Notes under the pieces: generated by a model
The model's database searches: none
Told to the model about the DNA's origin: nothing
The model's input: only the letters and a program-made list of their open reading frames with translations
Origin: Udeniomyces pyricola
Taxonomy: Eukaryota > Basidiomycota > Tremellomycetes > Cystofilobasidiales > Mrakiaceae
NCBI GenBank assembly: GCA_039545295.1
Contig: BCIK01000012.1
Location: forward strand, 620,001-684,000
Direction: 5' to 3'
DNA length: 64,000 nucleotides
Position numbers and translations under genes: made by a program
Shown: in pieces, positions 54,535-64,000 of the stretch
How positions within the stretch are numbered: position 1 is the first letter of the stretch
How the letters are laid out: every line of letters begins with the position of its first letter

Positions 54535-56166
54535 TTACAGAGTGTTGAGCTCGAGTGAAATGGCGGATCCGACGGGATCCAGCTTGTGGAGTCCCATAGC
54601 GGCGAACCTAGCTTCCTTCAAGATCCTCTGGGTATCGTAGAGCATGAAACCCGAAAAGACGGCCAGACCACCGTAGAGCGAGATGGCCTCGGTCCAGGCG
54701 AGCGTTCGCATCGCCGTCACGGGGAGCACCATCGGAGCGAGCGACGACAACGCGACGACCGTCACACCGGCAAGCAAAGGTCCGCCAAGGTAGAGGTAGT
54801 TGTCCTGCTTCGCCGTCGCACCGACAAAGGACAGCGAGCCCACAACGCCGAGGGTGTACAGACCGGCTCGGGCGAGGAGGACAGGCGACAGGAAGAACAT
54901 GGGGGCGAGGGCGATGCTCTGCGAGACGTTGAAGAGGGAGAAGAGCGCGAGCTTGGTCATGTGGTCTGGATAAAGGAGAAGGGCAGGGAAGAAGATATAG
55001 AAAACGAGACAAGGCAGAGCAAGAAGAGTCGTGAGTCAGTCGAACAACTCTCTGCACATTAAGCATAAACAAAGCCACACAAGACAAGAAGCATGCTCAC
55101 TATCTGGGTTGGTGGCCCTGCAAGCAATCATGCTTCCGATACCACCGACAAGTCCGACTCCCATGACGAGCCAAGGGTTCGCCGCCATGATCCTGTAAGC
55201 AATGGAAACACGCCAGAAGCGAGCGCAGCGTCAGTTCCTGTATTTGGGTAATGCTCTGATCAAGGGCTATACTTTGCAATAAGGTGAGAAACATACCTGT
55301 ATGACCATCCGGACCTGTGAAGCGCGTAGGCAGAAGATCCGAGGATGGAGAGCCCGAGACCACTGCAACAACAGCGGAAATAGACGAGGAAGAAACCCAA
55401 CGTTAGTGGCGGGTTCTCCACGAGAACACAATCGGTTAAGATGATGTAGAGGAGATCCAAGGGGGAACGCACGTGTAGGCCCAAGTGGAGTTGAGGTGGG
55501 ATCGCTCCGCACCAGACAGAGCTTCGCGAGTCTCCCGGTTGAGGAAGGCTATATGGATAACAAGGTGGGAAAGGTAGAAGAAGAAGAGAGGAAGAAGACA
55601 TTGAACGAAACGGTCAGAAACACGAACCACATCGACAACCGGCACACGTCAGCGCCTCCCATCCCTCCACCCTTCAGATGACACATCATCCGCCCCGCCA
55701 CGCCGGCCCAAGCTACCTGCTTGATCCGCTTCCTTTGTTCATATCAACCCATCCTAAGCCTCATCCTCGATTAGCACTCACCATTCGAAACGACAATCGT
55801 CGCCGCGACGGTACCTCCGACGACGGCAATCTTCTTCCAGCCGCCCTGGCCTTCAAACGTGTTGGAGCCGTTATTGCTGAAGTAACTAGCTAGACTTGGT
55901 TGCGAGGCAGCCATAGTCTCCTCTCCCTGAGGGCCGACGGTATTGAGCTGACTGCGTCGAGTGGCAGACGAGCCGCGGGTTCGGTAAGTGGCCATGGATC
56001 GGCTCGAGACCGAGGTAGTGGTGGCGTTCGTCGGCTTAGACGCGAGAAGCTGGCGGAGAAGGGAGCCATTGGGGGTGGTGGTAGCAGCCTTGTTGGGAAG
56101 AGTGGAGATGGATTTCTTGAGGGTTGCCTGGAGCGGCTTGGAGGTGAGAGGGTGGAGTTTGAACAT
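54535..56166 (-). CDS. GHITM-like mitochondrial BAX-inhibitor-1 family protein
   Basis: Five exons (56166-55782, 55548-55473, 55362-55297, 55192-55101, 54965-54535) give 349 residues. The first ~60 residues are rich in Lys, Arg, Ser and Thr without acids, fitting a mitochondrial presequence. Then come AFLNRETREALSGAERSHLNSTW, as in GHITM, and seven or so hydrophobic helices, including GLGLSILGSSAYAL, WLVMGVGLVGGIGSMIA, SIALAPMFFL, AGLYTLGVVGSLSFVG and SLYGGLAVFSGFMLYDTQRIL. The last contains the BI-1 family DTQ motif. GHITM/MICS1 resides in the inner membrane, where it affects cristae and calcium/proton exchange; that function here is inferred from the family. All junctions are in phase. Confidence 0.92.
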
Positions 56167-56409
56167 GTTGGGATGGATGACGATGATGGTGGTAAATGGG
56201 AAAGAAGAAGCGGCTGATCGAAGGATGATGAGAGAGGAGGGGAGTCCAACAAGCCGACGCGCGGCGGGGGAATATGGAATCGGATGGTTCGCCGGTTACT
56301 AACTCGCCGTTTCCACAAGTTCCATCGCCCCGGCCCCTACGCGAGAAACCATATCCATCCATCCATCCACCCATATATCACCATCGCCACACACCCACAC
56401 ACACACATC
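56167..56409. promoter_or_regulatory. 243-bp bidirectional promoter region
   Basis: The GHITM-like (minus) and quinone-reductase (plus) start codons are only 243 bp apart, so both promoters and 5' leaders must share this DNA. It contains (CATC)n near 56355-56371 and CACA repeats just before the plus-strand ATG. No specific factor site was assigned. Confidence 0.7.
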
Positions 56410-58619
56410 ATGCAGGCACTTCTCATCAACTCCACCGGTGGCCCAGAAGTCATCCAAAAGTCTCAGGTCCCCATCCCAACCCTTGGTCCCAATCAAGTCC
56501 TCGTTAAGGTGGCCTATGGGGGCATCAACTACATAGACACCTACTTTAGGTATGCATACGCCCAAATACATATCCCATCTCACCTCGCTCGCCTCAAGAG
56601 TAAGAATCCCACACCCGCACACATCGTCTCAGCTGTTGATATCGACTGCTCTACTGCCCACAGGTCTGGTCTTTATCCCGTCGAGTTCCCCTTCGTTCTT
56701 GGTCAGGAATCCGCCGGAACCATCGTCGAGCTTGGCCCATCCGTCGCGTCATCGTCCTCAAACCTCAAAAAGGGCGACCGGGTCGTCGCTTACGTCGGTC
56801 GCTCTTATGCCGAATACGTCGCAGTCGATGCGGACAAAGTCTACGTGAGTGTCCACAAATCCGGAAGTACCGTACGAGGAGCGAGGCAGAAACGAGAAGC
56901 GATATCGATTTGGGGGATGACTGATCTATCAGGCTTAGACTGGCTATTCCAATCGGCCAACGCCGTCTTTCACCCATCACGCCTTGAGGCCTGACTCAGC
57001 ATAACTGACCCATGGTATCATTTAATTCCGACCTCAACTGTCAGGTTCTTCCCGACAACATCAGCACCAAGGATGCCGCCACGATCCTGGTTCAAGGTCT
57101 CACAGCCCTCACCATGCTTCGAGGTCCGTAAATCAGGCTCTTGTACAGCTCTGTAACAGTCGACTTGAATCTGAATCGTCAACGTCCCTCCTGCTCATCA
57201 CATCTATTTATCAATACGCCCGAATTACCTCACCCCTCATCTTTTCTTTTTCTTGACGCATGACTACGGCTCAATAGAATCCCATCCTGTCAAGTCCGGA
57301 GACTGGTGCGGTTCCCATTCTTTCCTGGTACATCACAAAAAGTTGACGACCGGGCTGATATTGGCATCTGATGATGTTGTCATGCGTGCTCTGATAGGAT
57401 TGTCGTTCATGCCGCCGCTGGTGGTGTAGGTCTATGTCTAGTCCAAATCGTGAGTTCCTTGTAACACTACCACGTCCTTAAATTCCTGTATCAACCTAAG
57501 CTGACCAATGTCAACCAACTCTTGGCTAACCTCACGTTCAATTCGTCCTTCCTGGTGACCCACTGACGTGATTGCCCGGCAGGCTGTAGCTTGGGGCGTC
57601 AACATCATTGGTACGACCTCGACCCTCGAGAAAGCGGAGCTAGCCCGCGCTCATGGAGCGACTGTCGTCGTCGTTGGCGGCTCCAGCTCCGAACTCAAAT
57701 CGGCTGTCGACAAAGAGACGGATGGAAAAGGCGCTATTGCCATCTTCGATGGAGGTATGTTTGACCATTTTAGCCTCTTTCCTCTGAACGAAAGTAGTTA
57801 CAAGTTGTTTCTAGAGTTTCCCCGGTCTTTGGAGGGAACGAAACCTGATACCTGACCCGTTTTTGTCTCTCCTTCTTCGCCTTGTTCTTCTTCTCACCAG
57901 TCGGTAAAGCGACATTTGACGCCAACTGGTCCATCCTTGCTCGAAAGGGGACGTTGGTCACTTTTGGCAACGCCTCGGGCCCTCCACCCGATATTAACCC
58001 CCTCAAGCTTGCCAAAGGCAACTGGAAGGTACATACGCCCACATGCATCTGTATCTATCCATATATATAAACTCAAGCCTCTCTCGATCGATCTCGTGAC
58101 GGTTTTTTTTTCTTCCTCAGATCACGCGACCGACGCTTGGCAACTTCATCGTGACTGCTGAGGAATATTCGACGTACTGCGCTGAGCTTTTTGGACTCGT
58201 ATCTGATGGGAAACTCAAGGTACGTATCGGAGGGTTGCAAGAGAGTGCCCCTGTTTCGGTTGCGATTTTAGATCTTTTTCTTTGCTTTCTCTTTTCTGCT
58301 TGAAGAAGGAAAGATCGAGCTGAAACCTCAACTTGACCCACCTTGTCCTTTTTTTTTTGCCTTCTTTCTTTCTCCTGGATTACTGTCCCTTCTTGCTTCC
58401 CCTTCCTCCTTTCTTTATCCGTTTGAATCGAACGCCTAAAACGCTATACTTGACCTGCCCGTCAATCAGCTCAACGTGTTCCACATCGCCCCCTTCACGG
58501 CCGATGGTCTTCGTACCGCTCACGACCTCCTCACAAGCCGACAAAGTACCGGCAAGCTTCTCGTCCAAATCGATGCCGACGCTGTCGTCTCAGCTGCGGA
58601 TGAGCCATCGTCATCATGA
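56410..58619 (+). CDS. Zeta-crystallin-like NADPH:quinone oxidoreductase
   Basis: Nine exons (56410-56549, 56664-56844, 57045-57123, 57278-57305, 57398-57449, 57583-57754, 57901-58028, 58121-58219, 58470-58619) give 342 residues, a standard length for this MDR subfamily. Seen: MQALLINSTGGPEVIQ, GINYIDTYFRSGLYP, FVLGQESAGTIVELG, GDRVVAYVGRSYAEY, the long ILVQGLTALTML helix, Rossmann motif IVVHAAAGGVGLCLVQIA and FDGVGKATFDANW. There are no zinc ligands, as expected for zinc-free quinone reductases such as yeast Zta1. The enzyme reduces quinones or alpha,beta-unsaturated carbonyls with NADPH and is usually cytosolic. It is convergent with the EAF gene. Confidence 0.95.
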
Positions 58620-59386
58620 TCTTCAGGCACGCACGCATACATGTTACATAAGAGGAAGCAGGAAACGATCTCATGTATGTACGCTGGGAAAGAATCCTTT
58701 TACGGATGATGATGAGAGCATTGAAATCAAACATCTATACATATATCTACATCCCGTAATGCCCCGAATCAATTTCCGTCACCTTTCATCGGGAAAGACA
58801 CATTTTCACTTGCGTATATACCACGCATCATCTATATAAGGACAAAATTCGAAAAAAAGAAAAACAAGGAGAAAAAAAAAGAAAGAAAGAAAGACCCCCC
58901 CCCCCCCCCCTCGTGAACTTGAAGTTGTAAGAATTCCCCTCCCCCCCCCCTCCCCCCCCCCCCCCCCCCGACCCTTCTCCTGACCGTTGTTGTTCTCTTC
59001 CATGACCGATCCACCCCCCNNNNNNNNNNNNNNNNNNNNNNNNNNNNNNNNNNNNNNNNNNNNNNNNNNNNNNNNNNNNNNNNNNNNNNNNNNNNNNNNN
59101 NNNNNNNNNNNNNNNNNNNCCCCCCCCCCCCCCCCCCCCCCCCCCCGACCCTTCTCCTGACCGTTGTTGTTCTCTTCCATGACCGATCCACCCCCCAACC
59201 CGGCCCAATCCAACCTGATCCCAACCTTCTTGCGAAGGAAACCTCGCCAAAGCCTCACACTATGAAGAAGAAAAAAAAAAAAAAAAAAAAACAGAGAAAA
59301 GAGAGAAAAAAGAGAAAAAAAAAAAAAACACGTATCGGAACGCGTTGATGGATGAAGGAAGAAAACAAAAAAAAAAGGGGGGTCTT
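58620..59386. other. Intergenic region with homopolymers and assembly gap
   Basis: This is the convergent 3' flank of two genes. C-runs lie at 58895-58910 and 58941-58969, a 100-base N gap at 59020-59119 and another C-run at 59120-59146. A identical 50-bp block flanks the gap on both sides (58970-59019 and 59147-59196). A-runs follow near 59270-59330. No gene was recognised. Confidence 0.8.
59020..59119. other. 100-N assembly gap
   Basis: Exactly 100 N bases, a conventional placeholder for a gap of unknown size, lie between two poly-C-containing contig ends. Confidence 0.98.
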
Positions 59387-59466
59387 TCAATCTTCATCTT
59401 CACTCGCGCTCTCTTCTTCCGATTCGTCTTCGTCGTCATCGTCGCCGCCGCCTAAAGAAAGAGAGA

Positions 59467-59498
<32 letters not shown>

Positions 59499-62367
59499 GG
59501 AAAAAAAAAAAAAAACTTGTCAGTTGAATGATTCTTTTTTTTTTTTGGTCTTGTTCTCCTGTGTGTGTTTTTTGATCGTTCCCCCCACCCCGGACTGGAC
59601 GTGCCGTATTCTTTCCAAACCAACCCACCCAAGTCCATCCCAGCCCACCCAAAAATAACGAAGGGCAAGGAGGACAAGGAGGAGCTCGAGAAACGTAAAT
59701 AAAGAAAAGTAGAACGCAACAAACAAAAAAAGAAAGAAAAAAAAAAAAAAAAAAACTGACCAAAAGCCTGATTGAGACTCGTCGGTGCTCCCCCTGGTGG
59801 TCTCTTTCCCCCAGCATTCGGTCGGATCTCCAACCCTCCTGAGGATAGACTTCCTTTCCCAGTTGGATTCCCTCCATGGTTGGTGGGCCCTACGTTCCCA
59901 CCATGAACTCCACCACCACCACCTCCACCTCCACTTCCACCAGGATGGTGTTGATGAGGATGATAATGATGATGTTCGTCTCCTCCTCCTATCGGGACTT
60001 CTGCCATATCCTCCTCTTCTTCCTCCTCCTCTTTATTCCCATCCCCATCCCCATCCTCCTCTTCTGCCGCTGCTGCTGCCGCCGCCGCTTCCAGATCCCT
60101 CTGCAACTGCGCTGCGAAATCCTCATCTTCCTCATCATCATCATCATCGTCGTCGTCATCATCATCATCTGCTTCTCGTGGTTCTTCGCGTTCGCGATCG
60201 GAATTCGAAGAATCGTCATCGGACGAAACGTGAGGGGAAGGTATATGTTTTGGGATCGGCGGGAACCCAAACACGCCTTTCCCACCGTGGGTTGGTCGTG
60301 AAGAAGAAGAAGCAGAAGGAACCGCGGGAAGAGGAGCGATTGAGGTCGAGGAGGCGGTCGAAGAGGAAGTTGGATGTTGACTATGCGAATGATGGTGATA
60401 AGAAGAAGAAGAAGAAGAAGCAACAGCAGCAGCAGAAGGATGAAGGGGAAGTGTAGAGTTATGTGAAGACGACCGAGAGTGCGGCAGGGCTAGAGGTGGT
60501 GGAAGAGCCGATGCGTTTCCTGCTCCAGTAACTCCACCAGCCGTGGTGGACGATGGGGGTGCCGGTCGCTTGCCAGAGAGCTGTGAATGGACATAAGGTT
60601 GGTGCATCGACGACGACGATGAGGTACCCGCTGCAGAATGGAGATGATTAGAAGGTTCGTACGAGTGTGCGCGAGAAGAACCGGTCGAACCACTCGGGCC
60701 AGTCGCCGAGCTCGATGAAGCTGACGATCCTCGAGAATGATGCCCATCCGGGCCCGAGGCGAGATGCGAGGTGTGGTTATAGTGCGCTGGTCGATTGGAA
60801 CCAACGCTGGTTGAGGAGGATTGGGGTTGTTGTGAAGGGTAACCACCACCACCATTATTCAAAGCATAATCGCCGTTGGGAGATGCATGTCGAGAGTGAC
60901 CTCCACCGCCGAGTTGAGACGCAGAAGTTGTCTGGTGATGGGTTTGCATCGCGGGAGAGTTGGAACGCGTCGATGAAGCCGAAGAGTAAGAAGGCGAGGG
61001 AGCTCGACGGTGACCGTGGCCATTGCTGTGGTGGCCGTTCGAGGTTGATGCACGGGAGGACGGATGTTGTGCAACGGGAAGACTCGTGCGAGATAGCGAC
61101 TTGTCATGAGAGAGATTGTACGTTTTGGCGAGGGGAAGCAGCGTGAAGCTCTATGGACAAGCACACGCCAAACAGACCGTTCAAACCTTGCGTCAGTTTT
61201 GCTGCTTAGGATGAAGTCACATTGACGCGACATCAAACACACAAGTCAACCTGCTTGGCTCCTCTATCAGCCGACCACATACACACACACCTTGGTTGCG
61301 TCATCCCACGCCAGGACGACGTCCTTACCTCCTGCACCTTCCTTTTCTCCCTCTGCCCAACCTCGCCTAAGTCCTCCCGTAGTACTCGGATCAATCTTGC
61401 CCGTGAAACCATGAATTTCATCCTTGGACGACGCCTGGAGATGGATTTGGACCTCTTTGGCGTCATATGACGACGTTAGGGCGGTCGAGAGCGTTAAAGT
61501 TCCCGGGTTATTGGATGGGATCGACGAAGGCTTGAATTTGTCTGAGGCAAAGATGAGGATTGCAGACAAGGAGAGTGAAGCACAGATTTATGAGTATGTC
61601 GTTCCCTTGGGGATGGGTCAAGGGTGTATGCTGGAATAGATTGGCGAACGAGAGCTCCGACATGGCGGACTTGGCTTATAACACACGATCCACAGAGCAG
61701 CCTTTTCCAGTAGTTTCTGTCCTGATCCAACCGCTTCAGAGATACGTTCCTGACTCGACATTGACACGTCCTATGATCTAGGCAATATGCCAATGATCGA
61801 TGCCAAGTAGCCTCTTCGTGATCTACCCTGAATCTCGTGTAGAACAGGATAGATGTTGCATCACGTCTGGGCTAGAGCTGTTTGGCTTAATGCTCTCCCA
61901 AGTTCAAACCGCACTTGATGGATCCTCCCAGGATCCAACGTCAAGACCAAAGGTATACCTTCCCCTAATATTACGTTGGCCCTCATCGCCGTAAGGCATG
62001 ACCAATCTAAGCGCCATCTAGTTCCTGAGACTTTATATCTCTGCGACTCACATTTCAATCCGATGAGTTCCGACCTGGGTCCTTGAGACTCCTCCCACTT
62101 TCGCTTCTCCCCCCCTGCCCCTCCAGCTCTATCTCCTCCCGCCAACAGCAGCTCGACGAGCGCTGCATCGAGGGCGATCCGGTGTCTGCCTGATTTAGGG
62201 AGTTCGTCTGAGGGGTCGAATGGGGGTGGAGGGATTGGCATACGCTTGCCCGAGACAGAGGGACGATGATGCCCCCCACCGGCAGGATCCATGCCGGCGG
62301 GGTTTGGCGAGTGCCGATGGAGGGCAGGAGGATGCTCGGACGAGCCGCTTGGGTGGACTTTGACCAT
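59387..62367 (-). CDS. ELL-associated factor (EAF)-like transcription elongation protein
   Basis: Four exons (62367-62052, 61541-61291, 61150-59761, 59451-59387) give about 673 residues. The EAF N-terminal domain spans about residues 95-215: LIGLKYKFKPSSIPSNNPGT is formed across the first splice, then a beta-rich stretch with EVQIHLQAS, FTGKI, GKDVVLAWDDATKSFTLLPL and YNLSHDKS. EAF proteins bind ELL and stimulate RNA polymerase II elongation. The remaining ~450 residues are disordered: Ser/His/Gly-rich, then a run of about 12 Asp, DFAAQLQRDLEAAAAAAAA, Glu runs, a His-rich patch and an acidic C-terminus DDDDEDESEEE. An acidic, Ser-rich activation-type tail is normal for EAF but is long here. 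The first intron is 510 nt. The final 21-codon exon is supported by phase and composition. Confidence 0.85.
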
Positions 62368-63165
62368 ACCAGACCGTACGGGGCGAAATGAGAAAGTGGT
62401 GGAAGGATGTAAGCTGAAGATGGAGCGTGGAGTAGGGGCGACGGAGATTGGAAGTTAATCGGGGAGGCCGGAGGAGGTTGTCAGTTGGGCAGAGACGAAG
62501 CTACGACGAAGCCCCGACACTTCTCGATCCTCATCGACTGCGCGCCAAGGCATTGAGGGGTACTCTCGACGTCCCGCATAAAATTATATCAAAGTCATAG
62601 AACAAGAGAAGCAAAAACAAGAACTAAAGAAACATACTCTTCATCTTCCCGAGTGATAAATCTCTTGTCCCCAGCATCAGAGCTTCACAAGCGATATCAA
62701 CATTCAATATCCCGGAAAGAGAATCACAAAGAAAGAAGGAAAGAGAACAACATCCACAAAACACAAAAGATAAAGATAGACAAAATCAGGTCAAAAAAAA
62801 AAGCCCAAAGAGACAAAGAAAAGACCGAGTAGCGATGAGAAATCCACCAAAGAAAGGAGATGAAATTTAAGAGATCAATAATAAGGGGCGACGGGAAAGG
62901 GAAGCGGAGAGGACAATCAAAAGCTGGGTATTGAGATGCCCTATACAATTTGGAACTCGAGGCGATATGGGACACATAGAGCGCATGGGATGCGTGGAGG
63001 TTGATGGACAAGGGATACCGTAGATGGAAAAAGGATAAGAAAAGCGAGGAGAGATGATCAAGCTGGAAGGGCACAATGCGTGCTCAATGACTGATCCAAT
63101 CACGGATCCATCAAAAAGTCTGTCCTCCGTCTTCATGCGCCTACATCCTTCGCTACTCTGATGTC
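62368..63165. other. Intergenic region
   Basis: This is the upstream region of the EAF-like gene and the 3' flank of the next minus-strand gene. It is A/G-rich on the plus strand (an A-run near 62794-62804). No gene, RNA or notable repeat was recognised. Confidence 0.5.
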
Positions 63166-63957
63166 CTAAACCCTGCCTTCAACGTTTCTCCTCTTCTCTT
63201 CGTCCGCACCTGCATCCACTTCCGGCCCCAGTACAAACTGGGGCCTCTGAGCTTCCTCCTCTTCCTCTTGCTGATTCCTCCTGATCCTCCTCCTCTCCTC
63301 TTCGGCATCATCATCCTCATGTTCGAGGTCCGAGTTGGGATACAGCACGCTCGCCGCCCTACCAGGCAAGGTCGGAACGGGCGACGGGGCTCGGTCGGGC
63401 AGGTCTTGAGGGTGAGTTGAATCGTCGGTCGCGTCACCGGCAGCAGGAAGAGATTGAGTGGAAGCTGTTGCCCCATAATGGTGGGCGTGGACAGGAACGC
63501 TCATCTCGAGTCCAGGCTTCGTCGAGGGAAGGGCGATACGAAGCATGGCCGTATAAGCTAAAGAACCAACAATGGAGAGTATGCGAAAGAAAAGAGATGA
63601 GAAATCAAATCCATCCTCAAGTCAACACCAAATGCACCAGTCGACAGGTTGAGAACCGAGAACCAAAAACGACCAGAAACAAGCGAAAGAAACTCACGCT
63701 GCCTGCATACAGGGCAGAACCATCCTTTCGCCTTCTTCTTCCTCCTGGTCGGTTGCGTAGTCGCGGGCGTAATGGCGGCAACAGGCGTGGCGTGCGCGCC
63801 GCCCTCGGCAGTCTCTCCGTTGGCCGTCGAGGGCTCGCCGGCGGTCGTCGGCGTCGTCTCTGAAGGTCCCCCGCTGAGCTCGCCATCGCCTTCACGTCGA
63901 TTGACTTTGCCACCAGCTCCAAATTCAACCATCCCGACGGCGCATTCTTTGCAGACA
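63166..63957 (-). CDS. Zinc-motif protein of unknown function, 5' part beyond window
   Basis: Two exons are visible, 63957-63698 and 63557-63166, joined in phase. At least one more exon must lie beyond base 64000, because a good acceptor (TTTGCCAG) precedes 63957 and no start fits. The visible part is about 217 residues. It has VCKECAVGM near its start and WFCPVCRQPYTAMLRI across the splice, two CxxC pairs that could bind zinc in a RING-like or zinc-ribbon fold. They are separated by a ~65-residue Thr/Ala/Gly-rich spacer. The C-terminus is acidic, with EDDDAEEERRRIRRNQQEEE. The function is unknown; similar CPVCRQPYTSLLRI-type motifs occur in uncharacterised fungal proteins, as far as I recall. 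Confidence 0.7.
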
Positions 63958-64000
63958 CTGGCAAAGGAAGGAAGCACGAATAAAAATGATCAGGAAATAA

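Noticed and set aside
59270..59760. Open frames running through A/T homopolymers at the EAF 3' end
   Set aside because: The segment 59760-59452 starts with GTCAGT and ends in CTTTAG, and removing it keeps phase into the acidic last exon, so it is treated as an intron.

Overview
The window is a piece of a nuclear fungal genome. Genes are intron-dense (up to 17 exons, most introns 50-200 nt, GT-AG), and introns can be placed because conserved proteins resume in phase across them. Intergenic and UTR DNA is full of pyrimidine tracts, AT or CA microsatellites and long homopolymers. Intron density and protein content suggest a basidiomycete, perhaps a yeast-like lineage; that placement is inference. 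I saw no bacterial operons, CRISPR arrays, rRNA genes or tRNA genes.

Layout: (1) 1-3008, minus: largest subunit of RNA polymerase I, cut by the window start inside the catalytic motif. (2) 4553-8882, plus: AreA N-terminal-type (DUF1752) regulator with no GATA finger. (3) 10434-13525, minus: S9 prolyl-oligopeptidase-like peptidase. (4) 14133-19294, plus: one continuous 17-exon reading frame joining a Doa1/PLAA WD40-PFU protein to a SIRT2-class sirtuin. (5) 20340-21804, minus: small DUF423/TMEM256 membrane protein. (6) 22215-26767, minus: Dcr2-like metallophosphatase. (7) 27401-28790, minus: beta-carbonic-anhydrase-like protein. (8) 29924-31251, minus: ribosomal protein eL24. (9) 32091-36746, plus: 5'-nucleotidase family protein. 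(10) 37273-40010, plus: enolase-superfamily sugar-acid dehydratase. (11) 40011-42127: gene-poor DNA with a diverged ~173-bp tandem repeat. (12) 42128-44493, plus: BTB/POZ-like protein. (13) 46405-53531, plus: about 1978-residue Ser-rich disordered protein. (14) 54535-56166, minus: GHITM-type mitochondrial BAX-inhibitor-1 family protein, divergent from (15) 56410-58619, plus: zeta-crystallin-like quinone reductase. (16) 59387-62367, minus: ELL-associated factor (EAF). (17) 63166-63957, minus: zinc-motif protein whose 5' end lies outside the window. A 100-N gap lies at 59020-59119.

Most genes are unrelated housekeeping functions and do not form a pathway. The strongest unusual item is the Doa1-sirtuin fusion: ubiquitin-binding WD40 blades and a partial PFU domain precede a complete NAD-dependent deacetylase, and the expected C-terminal PUL domain is absent. 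Other points of interest are A-tract 3' splice sites in the S9 peptidase gene, start codons isolated on 3-7 nt exons in three genes, the nucleosome-length tandem repeat, repeated DD[ST]F motifs in the large disordered protein, and identical sequence on both sides of the assembly gap.
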